From assembly GCA_001179505.1 (NCBI GenBank), contig CDMY01000392.1, positions 1 to 64,000 on the forward strand: a stretch of DNA of 64,000 nucleotides, given 5' to 3'. Source of the stretch: Vitrella brassicaformis. Its lineage: Eukaryota > Sar > Vitrellaceae. A program made the translations under genes and the position numbers. The notes under the pieces were generated by a model. The model searched no databases. It had not been told where the DNA came from and worked only from the letters and a program-made list of their open reading frames with translations. Below, in pieces: positions 23,570 through 35,990 of the stretch. Position 1 is the stretch's first letter. Every line of letters starts with the position of its first letter.

Positions 23570-25742
23570 TGCCGCAAGATGAGAGATCAAAACGTGGCCT
23601 CAAGTCGTCGAAGATGCACTGAGTGGCGATAAGAGATAAAAAGGCGTTCGCTGAGAGATGGAAGAGGCCGTCGGTCGAGCAGATCGCTGACAGATCTGAG
23701 TAGCCAGGCCAGGACAGAAGAGGTAGACATGCGCTCTCTGCGGTCTTTGCTCATGCGCTATCTTCGGAATGGAGCGCTCCATTCTCTCGTGCAGCTCAGC
23801 TCGCATCCGTCGAAGGCTGTCCTGATTTCTCAACGAGCACGAAGACTGCATCGCGTGTAAGACGAGCGCTTGGCCACCCGGGCTGTTTTGTGACCTTCGA
23901 ACCGTGTTTTCGAAACCCTGTGACCTAACTCATCTTCTCGGAGATGTGTCGCAATATCACCGCACAGTGCATAAGCGACAGTTATGTAGGAGCCACCCAC
24001 AGGAGGGTGGGTTCGTGTCCGTGTCATCGCGTCTCATCTCACACGTACCGAGAGCAGCTGCTACTCTACATTGGTTGGTACACAACACCGCGAAGAAGGC
24101 AGGAAGGCAAGCGAGGCAAAAAAGGCGTGCACAGTGAGTGAGTGAGACAGCCAGCATCCGGCCATGAGAGAGGTCATGAACAAATTATGGTCGTGAGACA
24201 GACAGTATTTGCGGCTGGCCGGCGAGGTCTTCTCAACCTCCGTGCTATGTGTGTACTGGTCTTGGCGCAAAAACGAATTGGTGCGCATGTGACGTAGATT
24301 AACGTGACGTATGTGTATGTGTATATCACGTGTGTATCGACAACAACCAAAGACAAGACAAGACATGAATGAGGGATCGGAGAGGCCTGTCCGGCCTGCC
24401 TTGCAAAGACACATGCATGGAGAAACAAAGGGAGAAACGAGCGAGTGATAAAAAGCCGACCGACGTACACACAGCCAGCGATTGCGATAAGCAGACAGAC
24501 AGACAGACGGACGGACGGACAGACGGACAGAGAGATGTCCAAGGACACTGGTCACGCCCGCCCCACACAAATGGACACACCTCCCCGCCCGCACCTACCC
24601 CTCTCCCCTTACAGAGGACTTTGCAGATACCATCCAGCCACCAGGCACCAACCACCACCTCACACCTCCATCCATCCACCATGTAAGCAAACAACGGAGA
24701 TGGCATTCGACTGATGCGCTCCCACAGCAAGGCAAGCAAAGCAGAAACAAACATCACTTTTTGACTGACATGAACCGAGCCCCTTGGCATTCATTTTCTC
24801 TCTGTCCTGTCTGGTACAAAAATGCACACAGCTTGAAGGCGGTCAGTCTGACAGCAAACAACCAAATAATCAGTCAATCAGTCAATCAAGAACCCTCCCA
24901 TCTCCCATGGCCATCGTGTACTTACATAAATACGGGTGTGGGCATCCCTGCCCTCTCATGTGGTGGGCGTGGGCGGTCGGGGCCGAAACACGTCTGCCTT
25001 CTATGTCTATAGAGGCAGCCGCGTTTCAGCCACTCATCCCCACGCACCCACACACAAGAGGGAGCGATGGACGACCTCCACACCAGCTGTGCAGCTCGCT
25101 CGCAGCAGTCAATCAGCCAATCGGTCAATAAAAGAGTGGGAAAACGGGAAAACGAAAACCCCATGTATACGATCTGTCTGTCGGATGCTGTCCTGCGGGC
25201 CTGCCGTCGTGTGCCGATTCCTTAAGCCCGGCCGCCCGCATGGAGAGCACCACACACATAGACGTGCCTGGCAACCCACATGCACGTGGCCCGAGTGAAG
25301 GGACCAGCACAACATGGCAGCGAAGAGAGAGGTGAGGAACAAAGGCAAGATGACTGGCACTGATACACAGAGAGAGAGCTGGACAGAGAAAGAGCCCCAG
25401 CAAACACACAGGCATACAGTGCCATACACGCCCCGATTCTTCTCTTTCTTCCTCTCTGTCTGTCTGTGCTGCTGGAGCGTAGCGGTGAGTAGCGCCGTCG
25501 ACAGTCCACGCACCAGACAGCTGCTGTGGTCTCACGACACGACAGCTGTCAGGTGCGTCGTCTGTTGATGACGGTAACCACCACCACACACGCAACGCAC
25601 ACTACACAGACCGCAGATCTGACACACACAAACTCACACAGACGCACTCATTTGGCAAAAATCGGGCAGGCAATACAGCACGGGAGACACTTACACCCAC
25701 GCCCCCAACCCCAACTCCCCCCTCCCTCCCTCCCTCCCTGAG
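23570..25742. other. 2.2 kb region without supported genes
   Basis: The left 0.5 kb resembles the upstream DNA of members 2 and 3 (for example CATAAGCGACAGTTATGTA near 23970) and should hold the member 4 promoter. The centre has CAGA/CGGA repeats near 24490-24530. Bases 25135-25365 resemble 57885-58085 (see repeat). The right end has a TCCC tandem run near 25720-25740. No conserved frame. Confidence 0.5.
25135..25365. repeat. Dispersed repeat, copy 1
   Basis: Shares GTGCCGAT, a GGCCCGCCCGCA-like block and the 19-base core GCAGCGAAGAGAGAGGTGA followed by GGAACAAAGG with the DNA at 57885-58085, in the same order and orientation. The copies are diverged; the limits are approximate. Confidence 0.5.
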
Positions 25743-27891
25743 TCAGTGGATGGACTGCTGCCGGTGGTTGTGCATGACCATGTGTGGGTGGTGGGGCTGG
25801 GCGTCCTGCACCTGCATGCCGTCCATCGCAGCACCACCACCAGCCGCAGCAGCCGCAGCAGCAGCACCGGAGCCATCCTTCGCGGGACCGATCATCCCCA
25901 TCACCTGCGCACACACCACACACGGGGACTTCCACATCATGTGTGTGATGTGGTGGTCCGCTCACCTCGTCAGCAGCCGCCGCCTCGAGCTCTTGTGTGC
26001 CTTGGGGGTAGGGGCTGCTGGCGCGGCGGGCGATGCTTCTCTCATGCTGCTCATGGTCGGCAGGGTAACCAAACCCAATCGCCTGTTGCTGCTGTGGCTG
26101 CGGCTCCTGCTGTGGCTGCTGCAGGTAGCCCCCCGAGTCATCCGAACCCATGTGAAAAGGCGGCTGCGGCAGCTGCAGTGGCTGCCCGTCCACCCCACCA
26201 CCACCACCACCGCCCCTCTCCCCCAGCATGTTGGTCTCAGCCATCGACGCGGCCAGCAACGAGGCAGGAGTGCGGGCGCCGCTCGGGAGGCCGTGCTGCT
26301 GCCCATTCTCAGCCGGGAACCCCACGGTGATGGCGCTCTCGGGCGCGAGAGCAGGTGACCCTGGTGGCTGCCCGTAGGCCAGCCCGTTGGGCTGAGGCGT
26401 GTGAGAGGGGCTCCTGTGGTGTCCTGGGATCCGCAGCACCACTGGCTCTGGGGTGGGGGGGCGGTGTGGGTGTGGGTGGGGGCTCCATCCGCCCGCTTGG
26501 CTGTGGCTGGTGGGGGAGGCGCTGCCCGCACTGGCTGATCTTGCCAGGGCTGCTGGTGGGCCAGGGGGGAGCAGCTGGTTGCTGATGGCACGGTCGGGTG
26601 AGGGCGACTCGACGTAGGAGCCGGGGTAGGTGGGGGTGTTGGCGAGGGTGTGGAACTGGGAGAGTGAGGCCTGCAGGTGGGTGGCGCAGTAGTCCTCGGC
26701 CTTCTTGAACTCTATCACCTGTGTCTCTGCCAAACGGAACACACACAGAGGGGCTCTCTGGGTGTAGGGGTGTCAGTCGGGTGTGTGCGTGCGTGTGTGT
26801 TGGGTGTGTGCCCTCGTACCACAAGTGGCGATGTACCACTCGAAGAGGTTCTTGGGTATGCGGAGCTTCAGCTGGATGTGCTCGGGCTGCTTCATCGGCA
26901 CTGAGGGCGGGGCGACACACACATCCACAGCAGACAAACAGACAGACACCAACATAGGCAGCCTGTCTGTCTGTGTGGTGCTCCCTCGCTCGTTACGGTG
27001 ATATGCTCACTGACGTACCGTGGGTCTTGAGGAAGGCGAACCCCTGTCGCTTGAGGTTGCCGAAGTCGGGGTCCTCGGCAGGGTTGTTATCCGCCTCTCT
27101 GTGCACCACACAGACACACACACACACACACGCACACACGATGGAGATGTGGGTGTGTCGGTGTGTGGGTGGTGTGTGGTGTGGTGTGCTGACCTGAGAG
27201 TGAACCTCTTGGCGACCATGAGAGTGCCCTCGCCGAACTCGATGAGGAACTCAAAGTCGAGCTTGAACAGCTCCTGCAGATGACGGGCACCCGCCGCGTT
27301 GAAACGCAACTTCAAGTAGGTGTAGCTCTGGGACACACACACACACAGACACACAGACACAGAGAGAGAGAGGTTTGTTTGCAAGTAGGTGAGCGGTAGG
27401 ATGCATGGATGGATGGCTGGCTGAGATGGCTTACGTAGCTGTTGTTTCTATTGGCGACAAAGGCGTTAGGGTGGAAGACCTCGATCTTGAACCACGGCTC
27501 AGTGTTGTTGCTGCCGTCGTAGCCGAACTGGTGCGCTGTGTCTGTGCAGTGCAGTGCAGCCACACACATCAACAGAACAGTCAGTCGCCTGTGCCCCGCC
27601 CGCGTTGCCTTTGCTGCCCACTCACTCTCGATGAAGCCATACAGCTCCGGCGTCTCCTCCTCCTGCTTGATCTCGATGCCGCCCGTCCTGACATCCACAC
27701 ACACACACACACACACACAAGATGGCTGACATTTGCCGACACGCCCTCTCAACCCTGCCCCCTCCCTCCCCCTCCGTCGCAGCTCACCTGAACTGCCTGA
27801 GCTCAGCGCACGCGGCGTTGTGCGCTCTGAGGAAGAGGTTCTCGCACGCCGAACCCAACAGACCCTCCATCATAGGCACACTGACTGCAGC

Positions 27892-27929
<38 letters not shown>

Positions 27930-28729
27930 GAAAAGGTGTGAGCGGATGGATTCCGCAGCGAGGGAGGGCGGGAGGGGGCATGCGTGCGTGTGCGTACTGT
28001 GGCTGGCGTCGATGGCGCTTCTGGGAAGCGACAGGCGGCTCCGACCCGACACACTCGACCCGCTGCAAAAGGATGGATGGGTACGTGTGTGCCATCGCTG
28101 GCACGCGTGTGTGTTCAGTGTAGTGTGGTGTGGCTGCTCACGCTTGGCTGAGTCCGTCGAAGTCGGTGATGCTGAGCTTCTTCATCACCTCCTTCCAACA
28201 ACCTAACAGCCAGAGATCAAAGGAACCAACAAACACGTAAAGGAAACGAGGCCCCAGCAGTACAGTGCAGTGCTCTCCCATCACACTGCCTCACGCGCAC
28301 ACCCGTTGCACACACGTACTGATGTTCTGTTTGTAGTGCTCGGTGGCGAACTTGCTCTTGAGGACGTGCTTGCCGCAGACGCGGCAGAGCGTCCTGGTCT
28401 GTCCGTTCCAGTCGAAGTCGATGCGCAGGTCGCCGATGAAGAGGTCACCCCGGGTGACCTTCCGCTCCTTGACGCTGGTCGCCGGGAACTCCCAGACGTT
28501 CTCAAAGATCTGACACACAGACAGACAGACAGGCAGACAGATAGACACACCGGTGGCGGGAGGGGGTACACGCGCGCACACACAGACACCACTCCCCTCC
28601 CTATGTTTTGGCCACCTCATCGATGAGGAGGCAGTCGCCCTGTATTCTCTGGTTGAGAGGTTTCTTTCGCTCGCGGAAGAAGTCGGTGCAGTCCTGCTCA
28701 GGCTGCAGCCGGAACGACAAACCAGCCAT
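25743..28729 (-). CDS. Unknown protein with CxxC element and Q-rich tail
   Basis: Function unknown. Twelve exons (28729-28616, 28509-28320, 28202-28142, 28062-27998, 27884-27788, 27687-27626, 27541-27435, 27327-27194, 27098-27019, 26900-26820, 26726-25966, 25904-25743) join in phase to 637 residues. Near residue 85 is LCRVCGKHVLKSKF with a downstream His, a possible zinc-binding site. Residues about 150-380 look folded and beta-rich, with WFKIEVFHPNAFV, YLKLRFNAAG, FEFLIEFGEGTLMV and QLKLRIPKNLFEWYI. The last 250 residues are Pro/Gln/Gly-rich with a poly-Gly and poly-Ala run. I cannot place it in a family. Confidence 0.78.
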
Positions 28730-29043
28730 CACCTCACCCACTCCACTACCGCACCTCACGTCACGAGCTCAGGCAGATCAGATGGGTGAGATCTCGCTCG
28801 CCGAACCGCGACAAAAACAGCAGTGCGTGTGTGTCCACTGCAGCTCTTTCAGATCCTTCGTTGTCTCCGCGCGAATCGGGAAGAAGCGCGCGATGGTGGA
28901 TCGTCGGCAGGCTCGCACCACAAAAGGGGGAAAAACACTTCGAAACACACGACTACCTGGGACAACGGGAGAGGCTTCGTGGCGAGGCAGATCTGCCACC
29001 TGTGCTGCGAGAAAGCACCGGCTTGCTCATATATATCGTCAGG
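28730..29043. promoter_or_regulatory. Divergent promoter region
   Basis: A 314-base spacer between the unknown CxxC gene and SF3A3. Nothing specific is recognised beyond its position between two starts. Confidence 0.45.
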
Positions 29044-29886
29044 ATGTCTCACTTTCTGCTGGAGCAGCTGCGCCAGGCGCATGAGGACGTCGAGGTGCGC
29101 AAGACATGATGACAACACACAGACAGACAGACAGACAGACAGACAGAGGTGTGCAACGTGCTGCATCAGTCAATTCACTGTGTTTGTTGTCCGCCTCCCT
29201 CGTGCCGCCTGCAGACGATAGAGAAGGCCGTGGCGAAGCTGCTGGCCGAGAAGGCCAAGCACCCCAAGCACGCCGTCAAGTACGAGCACGCCATCCGCAA
29301 CCTCCTCGACTCGCTCCGGGGCAAGAGCCAGACCGCCCTCGACATCTACGCCGACAAAGACGGGCTGCGCAGGGACGAGATTCAGATGCTCGGCGGCACC
29401 CGCCCGGCCACACAGGACGGCATCCCCGATGTGTTTGTCAACTTCGACCAGCAGGTGCAGGTCATCAAGGACTACCACCGGAAGTTCGCCCAGCAGAATG
29501 TGCTGCCCGAGATCAGGGACGACGCTTTCTTCCTCAACCAGGCGGTCGCCCAGGCGCAGGACAAGCTGGAGGCCATCTTTTCTGGCGACGAGAAGACGGG
29601 CAAGAGGGTGGACCTGCACCCTTACTACGTCATGTACGTCAACCTCAAGAAGCTCAAGGCGCACAGGGTGTCTGAGCACAGGAAAGAGGCGCGGGTCCGC
29701 CTGGAGAAGAAGAAGAGGGCCCATGCTGCTGAGGCCGGTGAGGGTGAGCAGGAGGCGCATGTGGACGACAGCGAGCTGCCTGAGTTCCAAGAGATCGACT
29801 ACATCCAGTACCTGCAGACGTTCGACCGGTTCGCACACGCGCGCAGACACACACAGAGAGAAAAAGAGCGTCCCCCTCCCTCCTCA

Positions 29887-29930
<44 letters not shown>

Positions 29931-31557
29931 TCCTCTCTGCTGGGCTGAATGTCATAATTCGGTCAGGTTTCACGAGATCCCCCGGCACTGCAAGTACCGT
30001 GACGCCCAGTACGAGCAGTATCTGCGGGAGCTCATCGGCTACCTCCGCACCTTCTTCGAGAAACAAAACCCCATCGTCGACATGCAAAAGGTCTCACACA
30101 CACGCACACACAACCGACACACACACATATGAATGCGCTCATGCCCTCCTCCCTCCCTCCCTGCGTGTGTTAATGTTGGCGTCTGTGTGTCAGATTGACC
30201 GTCAGTTTGCGTCGGACTTCGACGCTAGGTGGTGGAGCCGGCTGGTGCCCGGCTGGGAGCAGAGCACCTTCGACGACCCCCTCTACGCCATACCCTCCGA
30301 CTACCTCTTCGCCAGCGAGGCCACCAAGGCCTCACACGAGAAGGTAAGGTACCCAGCGGGACGGCCGCTGACTGACCACACGGAGAGGGCAACGCAACGC
30401 TCCTTCCCATCTATGTGTCTGTCTGTCTGTCTGTCTGTTGGGTCATACTAGGGCAAGAAGTACCGTAAGAATGCTGAGGTGTTCGCGCGCAAGACGGTGG
30501 ATGAGCGGAGGGCCCTCGAGGATGCCTCCCGTGACCACGACAAGACGCTGGCCGAGCTCGAGGTGACGGTGCAGCGCTTCCAGGAGCTCCTCGGCGACAC
30601 TATACAGGTGGGCAGCCTATGTGTGTGTGGGGATGGATGGATGGATGGATGGAGGGGCGGAGAATGGGCGCAGGAAAAGTGTGTGTGTGTGTGTGTGTGT
30701 ATTGTCCTCTCGTTCTTGGTATGTGCGTGTCAGGCGACGATTCAGTACATTCAGAAGAAGCAGTCGCGCACCGCCGAGGAGCTCGACGAGGAGGAAGAAG
30801 AGGAAGAAGGTACACACACGATTGATGCCATAGATACCAACCACATCAATCACACTGACCACACTGATGTTTGTGTGTGCGGATGGATGGCTGGATGGAT
30901 GTGTTGTCTGTCTGTCTGTCTGTCAGAGGAGGTGCCCGAGATAGAGGAGGAGGAAGAGGAGGGCTCAGACGCAGAGAAACCCATCTACAACCCTCTCAAC
31001 CTACCACTCGGTAAGTAACTTACCTCCACACACCTAAACCGTCCCCACCACAGCCCCAACATACACACCCCGCCCCGCCACGTATCTCTGTGTCCACCAC
31101 TAAACAAATAGGTTGGGACGGTAAGCCGATCCCTTATTGGCTTTACAAGCTGCACGGCCTGGGCATCGAGTACAAGTGTGAGATCTGCGGCAACTACTCC
31201 TACTGGGGCCGCCGGGCCTTCGAGCGCCACTTCCAGGAGTGGCGCCACGCCTTCGGCATGCGCTGCCTCAAGATACCCAACACCAGCCACTTCAAGGAGA
31301 TCACACGCATCGAGGACGCTCTCACCCTGTATGAGAAACTCAAAAAGGAGGCCGAGGTCAAGGTGAGTGAGAAGAGCATCGAGGGGGGTGGGTGGCGGGT
31401 TGGGTTAATGCATTGGATTGGATCTAAGTGATCTGTGCGTGTGTGTGTGTGTGTTCAGGCGTTTCGTCAGGACAACGAGATGGAGATGGAGGACGACCAG
31501 GGGAACGTCATGAGCGTCAAGGCCTACCAAGATCTCTCCAGGCAGGGACTCCTGTAG
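29044..31557 (+). CDS. SF3A3: Splicing factor 3A subunit 3 (SF3a60/Prp9)
   Basis: Nine exons (29044-29094, 29215-29828, 29967-30090, 30194-30343, 30452-30607, 30734-30809, 30927-31010, 31112-31362, 31459-31557) give 534 residues. The protein begins [17 protein letters not shown], has the family's long helical N-terminal half, an acidic Glu run near residue 390, and ends with the diagnostic U1-type zinc finger region: [33 protein letters not shown] and [10 protein letters not shown]3a60 is part of the U2 snRNP and helps place it on the branch point. Two introns interrupt the acidic region; one intron contains a CA/TA microsatellite (about 29890-29930). Confidence 0.96.
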
Positions 31558-31914
31558 CCTTAAGTACTGACTGACTGAGGAAGGGAGGGTGCTTCCCACC
31601 CTGACTGCCATGGCCATGCCCTCACTCATAGATGCGATGGTGCAGTGAGACTCTTAATTGCATAAATGCGATTGATCAATCCTTCAGTGAGGGCATCCGA
31701 CCCGTCGGTGTGTCAGTGTGTTGAAGGAAGACGGTCCTATCACTCAGACGCTCCCAGCCATGCCAGCCATCCAGCCATCCATGCCGTCAATGGAGTCGAC
31801 CTAGCTGTCAGACAGGCAGATGCAGCCATGCCATCAATCAGTCGGTCAGTCAGTCAAAAGGCGGGGTGGAATATTGACGACTGCATCTGCATCTCCTGCA
31901 CTCGCACACACACA
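31558..31914. other. Tail-to-tail spacer
   Basis: About 360 bases between two convergent stops; short GTCA and CCAGCCAT repeats only. Confidence 0.5.
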
Positions 31915-33213
31915 TCATGTGGCTGCAAAGTTACTGTGCCCAGTGTGGCTGCATATCTCTCTATTTATATTGCATACCCGTCGCTGCCTGGCCGACATGG
32001 GTTTGCCTGCGAACCCCGACGCAGTCCCGGGATAGCACTGCATCCCAGCAGGCGGGCGGCTGCGATTCAACACCCACGACGGCACTGTGGGAACACACAC
32101 GCACCATCCCCCGCCCCCCCAGACAAACACACATACTCACACAGAAGTTAGGTTTTGTCTTTGTGGTGTGTCTGGTACCGTCGTGTCTCGGCTGTGGCCT
32201 TGTTGTGACATCCACTCTCTTCTGGTCGTAGTCGCCATGGATCATCATGTGTTTGTTGTGGAACTCGCTCCGCGCGTCGCGCCAGTCGTAGGTGCCCATG
32301 TTGATCATGCGCTTGTCGGGGGCTGCCAGGCGCTCGCCTGATGGGACACCACGGGGCGACTCCTGCTCACCCAGACCTGATGAGACACACACACGAATGG
32401 GGTTTGGGGGTGTGTGTGTGTGTGTGGGGGGNNNNNNNNNNNNNNNNNNNNNNNNNNNNNNNNNNNNNNNNNNNNNNNNNNNNNNNNNNNNNNNNNNNNN
32501 NNNNNNNNNNNNNNNNNNNNNNNNNNNNNNNNNNNNNNNNNNNNNNNNNNNNNNNNNNNNNNNNNNNNNNNNNNNNNNNNNNNNNNNNNNNNNNNNNNNN
32601 NNNNNNNNNNNNNNNNNNNNNNNNNNNNNNNNNNNNNNNNNNNNNNNNNNNNNNNNNNNNNNNNNNNNNNNNNNNNNNNNNNNNNNNNNNNNNNNNNNNN
32701 NNNNNNNNNNNNNNNNNNNNNNNNNNNNNNNGGGGATGAGTGACCTTGGTCGCCATAGAGGCGGGCGGATCGGGCGTATTTCTCTGTGTTGGTGTTGGTG
32801 AAGTTGAACAGATTGGTCTGTGTGGAGTTGTTACAGGGGGCAGTGACGCCTCTTGTGCGTGTGTGTACGCGCGTGTACGTGTCTGAGCTCTCTGGCGTCT
32901 GCCGATCCGTGTTGCATGACGGTCTTCATGGTGTGGAAGCTCTTGTGCCGCTCCAGCTCACGGCCCGTCTTGGGCGGGCTCTGGTAACCCAACAAATCTG
33001 ACAGACACCACACCACACCACAGACAGAGAGACAGCACATTCCTGGACCGACCCACGGCAGGCAGGCATGTCGTCCGGGTGTGGTGTGCTGACTGGAATA
33101 GTTCTTCTCGGTGCGGCCCCGGTACTCGTTGTACTCCTGCAGCTCTTTCTCCTCCTTCTCGTGCTCCTTCCGCTGCGCAACGTGCTGCACGGGACATCAG
33201 ACAAAACCTGGTC

Positions 33214-33250
<37 letters not shown>

Positions 33251-34903
33251 TCCCCTCCCTCTCTCCCTCTCTCATCTCATCGTTCGACCCAGACTGTCGG
33301 CCGACCTTTGAGGTGAATGCGGGATGCGCAGGGCAGTGGAGGCTGCCGTGCTCGGACTCAAGCATGCCCAGCTTCTTCCGCTCCCGCGCGCTCATGCCGC
33401 TCAAGCCTAGCTGCGGCACCGACGCGCAGATGGCCATCCGCCGCTTGGGCTTCAAATCCTCTGCAGGGGCAGCAGCTAGAGGGGCTGCCGGGGGAGGTGC
33501 CTCCTCACCTCTACAAAGAGACATAGACACATGCCCCTCTGTCAACAGTGGAACATATTGTGAGTACCCTGGTTGCTGGTCTTGCTGCTGCTGCTGCTGC
33601 TGCAGCGGGGAGGCTTCTGTGGGCGGCGGGGTGGGGGGCACTGGGGCCGGCGGTGGAGGGGGTTTGCCGTAGTTGCCCAGGCGCGTGTGGTCCATCCGCA
33701 GCTGATCCGTCACGAAGCACAACGGGCGCTGGACCTGCACACACGCAAAAACGGAGCGCAAATTGAAGACAAGCGACAAAGGACACATAAGGTGTCGGTG
33801 TGGGGTGGTTGCTCGCCTCCTCTTTGCGGTATTCGCTGAGGCCGTGGAGTCGCGCGCGGCCGAAGAGCTCCGACGAAAGCTCATAGGTCTTGCGCTGAGC
33901 AGCCGTTGCGGCCCGCTGCTGCTGGGGAGTCTTCCTGGAGCCAACCATACACAAAGAGACACAAAGAGAGACATGGACACAGCTCCCTTCCTTGTGGTTG
34001 CGTACGGTCGGAGCCGCTCGAGTCTGTCGTCGGCCCAGTGTGTCTTGACGCCCGAGCGCCAGAACTCCTGAGGGATGGAAGAGTCCCTCTTGCTGAACTG
34101 CACCTTCTCCGCCAGCTCGTCACCCTCCTTGCCGTCATACACGACGTCGTGACCCTTGCTGTGCGTCTGCACACAGACAGACAGACAGACAGACAGGCAG
34201 ACAGACAGACAGAAGAATCAGGCAAAAAAAAGGCTCCCTCCTAGGCTGTCTTACGGCTCTTGTGTCGGGCGGTGGCGGGATGGCCTGCTTGGCCGGGACG
34301 AACCGGGTGTTCTTGCCGCATTTTGGGTAGTACTGCTGCATGAGATTCTTCTGCGTCTGGACGTTGTAGACCTTGCTGGGCATGGGGCCGTCCTCCTTCA
34401 TGAAGTTGTAGGTGGTCGTCATGTACACCACCTTCCGCTCGCGGTGCGTCAAGGGACTGATTGCAATGCATTGCAACGCCATGAACGCAACAGGGGAGAG
34501 AAAGAGCAGCCCAGAGATCGGTGGCTGACCGGTCTTTGTCGCGTTGGGATTCGGGGGATGGGGGGCGATGCTCCTCCACTGACTTCCTGCACACGTCATG
34601 CAAACAGGAGAGAGATCGATGCACTCACTGCACTGCATGTGACTGTCTGTCCCGTCCGTCGTCTCACTCACTTTGCCTGGATGAGACGCGGCGAGTCCAC
34701 CTTCCTGCTGCGCACCTGATGCACCGATGCACCACGGACATAAACACACATGTGCACCCATCTCGCCGTCACTGCCTGGCCCTCTTTGCGATGATCCCCC
34801 GGGCCCGTAGTAGTACTTCGCTGTAGGTGGGATGGTGCCATAGGAGGTCCCCCTTGCGCAGAGGCAGAGAGGTCAGCCCCAGAGTGCTCCTCGAGTGATT
34901 CAT
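31915..34903 (-). CDS. Unknown protein, divergent partner of DRC3 (candidate flagellar protein)
   Basis: Function unknown. Thirteen exons join in phase to 575 residues: 34903-34773, 34707-34672, 34586-34530, 34456-34255, 34166-34006, 33934-33817, 33734-33568, 33510-33306, 33184-33094, 32997-32879, 32817-32745, 32376-32179, 32084-31915. Visible parts are VVYMTTTYNFMKEDGPMP and YYPKCGKNTRFVP near residues 80-120, an SIPQEFWRSGVKTHW segment, a Pro/Gln-rich linker (near 260), a coiled-coil-like AQRKEHEKEEKELQEYNEY, and INMGTYDWRDARSEFHNK near the end. The 166-base divergent spacer with DRC3 suggests co-expression in flagella; that is inference. The intron between exons 11 and 12 holds the assembly gap, so an exon could be hidden, though phases match. 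The last exon could instead be read through to a stop at 31961. Confidence 0.68.
32432..32731. other. Assembly gap (300 N)
   Basis: A run of N inside an intron, directly after a (TG)n tract ending in GGGGG. The round length suggests an estimated gap. Confidence 0.98.
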
Positions 34904-35069
34904 GCCGGTGTAGAGTGGGACAAACAAGGGCCCTGTCTCAAACGGGGTTGCGTGCTATGGGGGCAGCTGTGGGCCCACAGTCTGCATGCACTGGGACAAC
35001 TTCCGAAGAAGACGTTTATCTCTCTCGCAAGGCGGCCCCATTGCAGAGCGCAGATAGCAACAAGACAGA
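34904..35069. promoter_or_regulatory. Bidirectional promoter of DRC3 and the unknown gene
   Basis: Only 166 bases separate the two start codons, so both promoters must share this DNA. No element is recognised. Confidence 0.6.
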
Positions 35070-35959
35070 ATGGCGACCGTCGTTGCGCAGGCCGGCGGGA
35101 CTCGGCGGAAGAAGAAGACAGAGGTGGTGGAGCCGCAGGTCATCGACGAGGACCTTCTCAGACAGGGCGTCCTCGAGCCTCTCCTGCTCACCAGAGAGCT
35201 CACCGAGCCAATCGACTTCCCGTTCGTGACCTCACTCGCACTCTCCTTCCATAGTACGTACGCATATATGCGTTGCGGGTCGGAGAGGGGAAGGCATGCG
35301 CATGCGTTGGGTGATTGTGTCGTGTGTCGTTCACCGCACCCAGACATATTGCACATTGACAACCTGCAGACGTTCACGCGTCTGAAGCTGCTGCGGCTGG
35401 ACAACAACATCATCGAGGAGATCAAGAACCTCGACCACCTTGTCAACCTTACATGGCTCGGTCAGTCAGACCTCAGCCCCCTCTACCATTCCATCTCAAA
35501 CTGTCTGTGTGCATGCAGATTTGTCGTTCAACAACATCGCCAAGATCCAGGGGCTCGACAACTTGTGCAACCTGACTGACCTCTCTCTATACTCGAACCG
35601 CATCACCAAGGTGGAGGGCCTCTCGAGCTGCCGAAAGCTCAACGTCCTCTCGCTCGGCCGCAACCACATCACCGAACTCAAACAGGCGAGCGACAACGGA
35701 ACCTCTTGAAGAAGCGGGTTGAATCGCCTCTTTGTTGTGTGGTGTGTTCAGGTTGATTCGCTTCGTTCGTTCAGCGGCCTTCGGTGTCTGTGTCTGGAGG
35801 GCAACCCCATCTGCAAGGAGGAGCACTACCAATCCCACGTGCTGGCCTTCCTCAGCCACCTCAAGTACCTCGACTACATGCTAGTCGACAAGAAAAAGGT
35901 ACCACACAGACACACATTGGCCAGCATCTTCATGACTGCATCGATTGCCTTCTCCCCCC

Positions 35960-35990
<31 letters not shown>

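Noticed and set aside
24061-24790. Minus-strand frames with hydrophobic VCVSVCL-type stretches that look like membrane proteins
   Set aside because: Such stretches arise from TG and CAGA microsatellites throughout the window and are not conserved.
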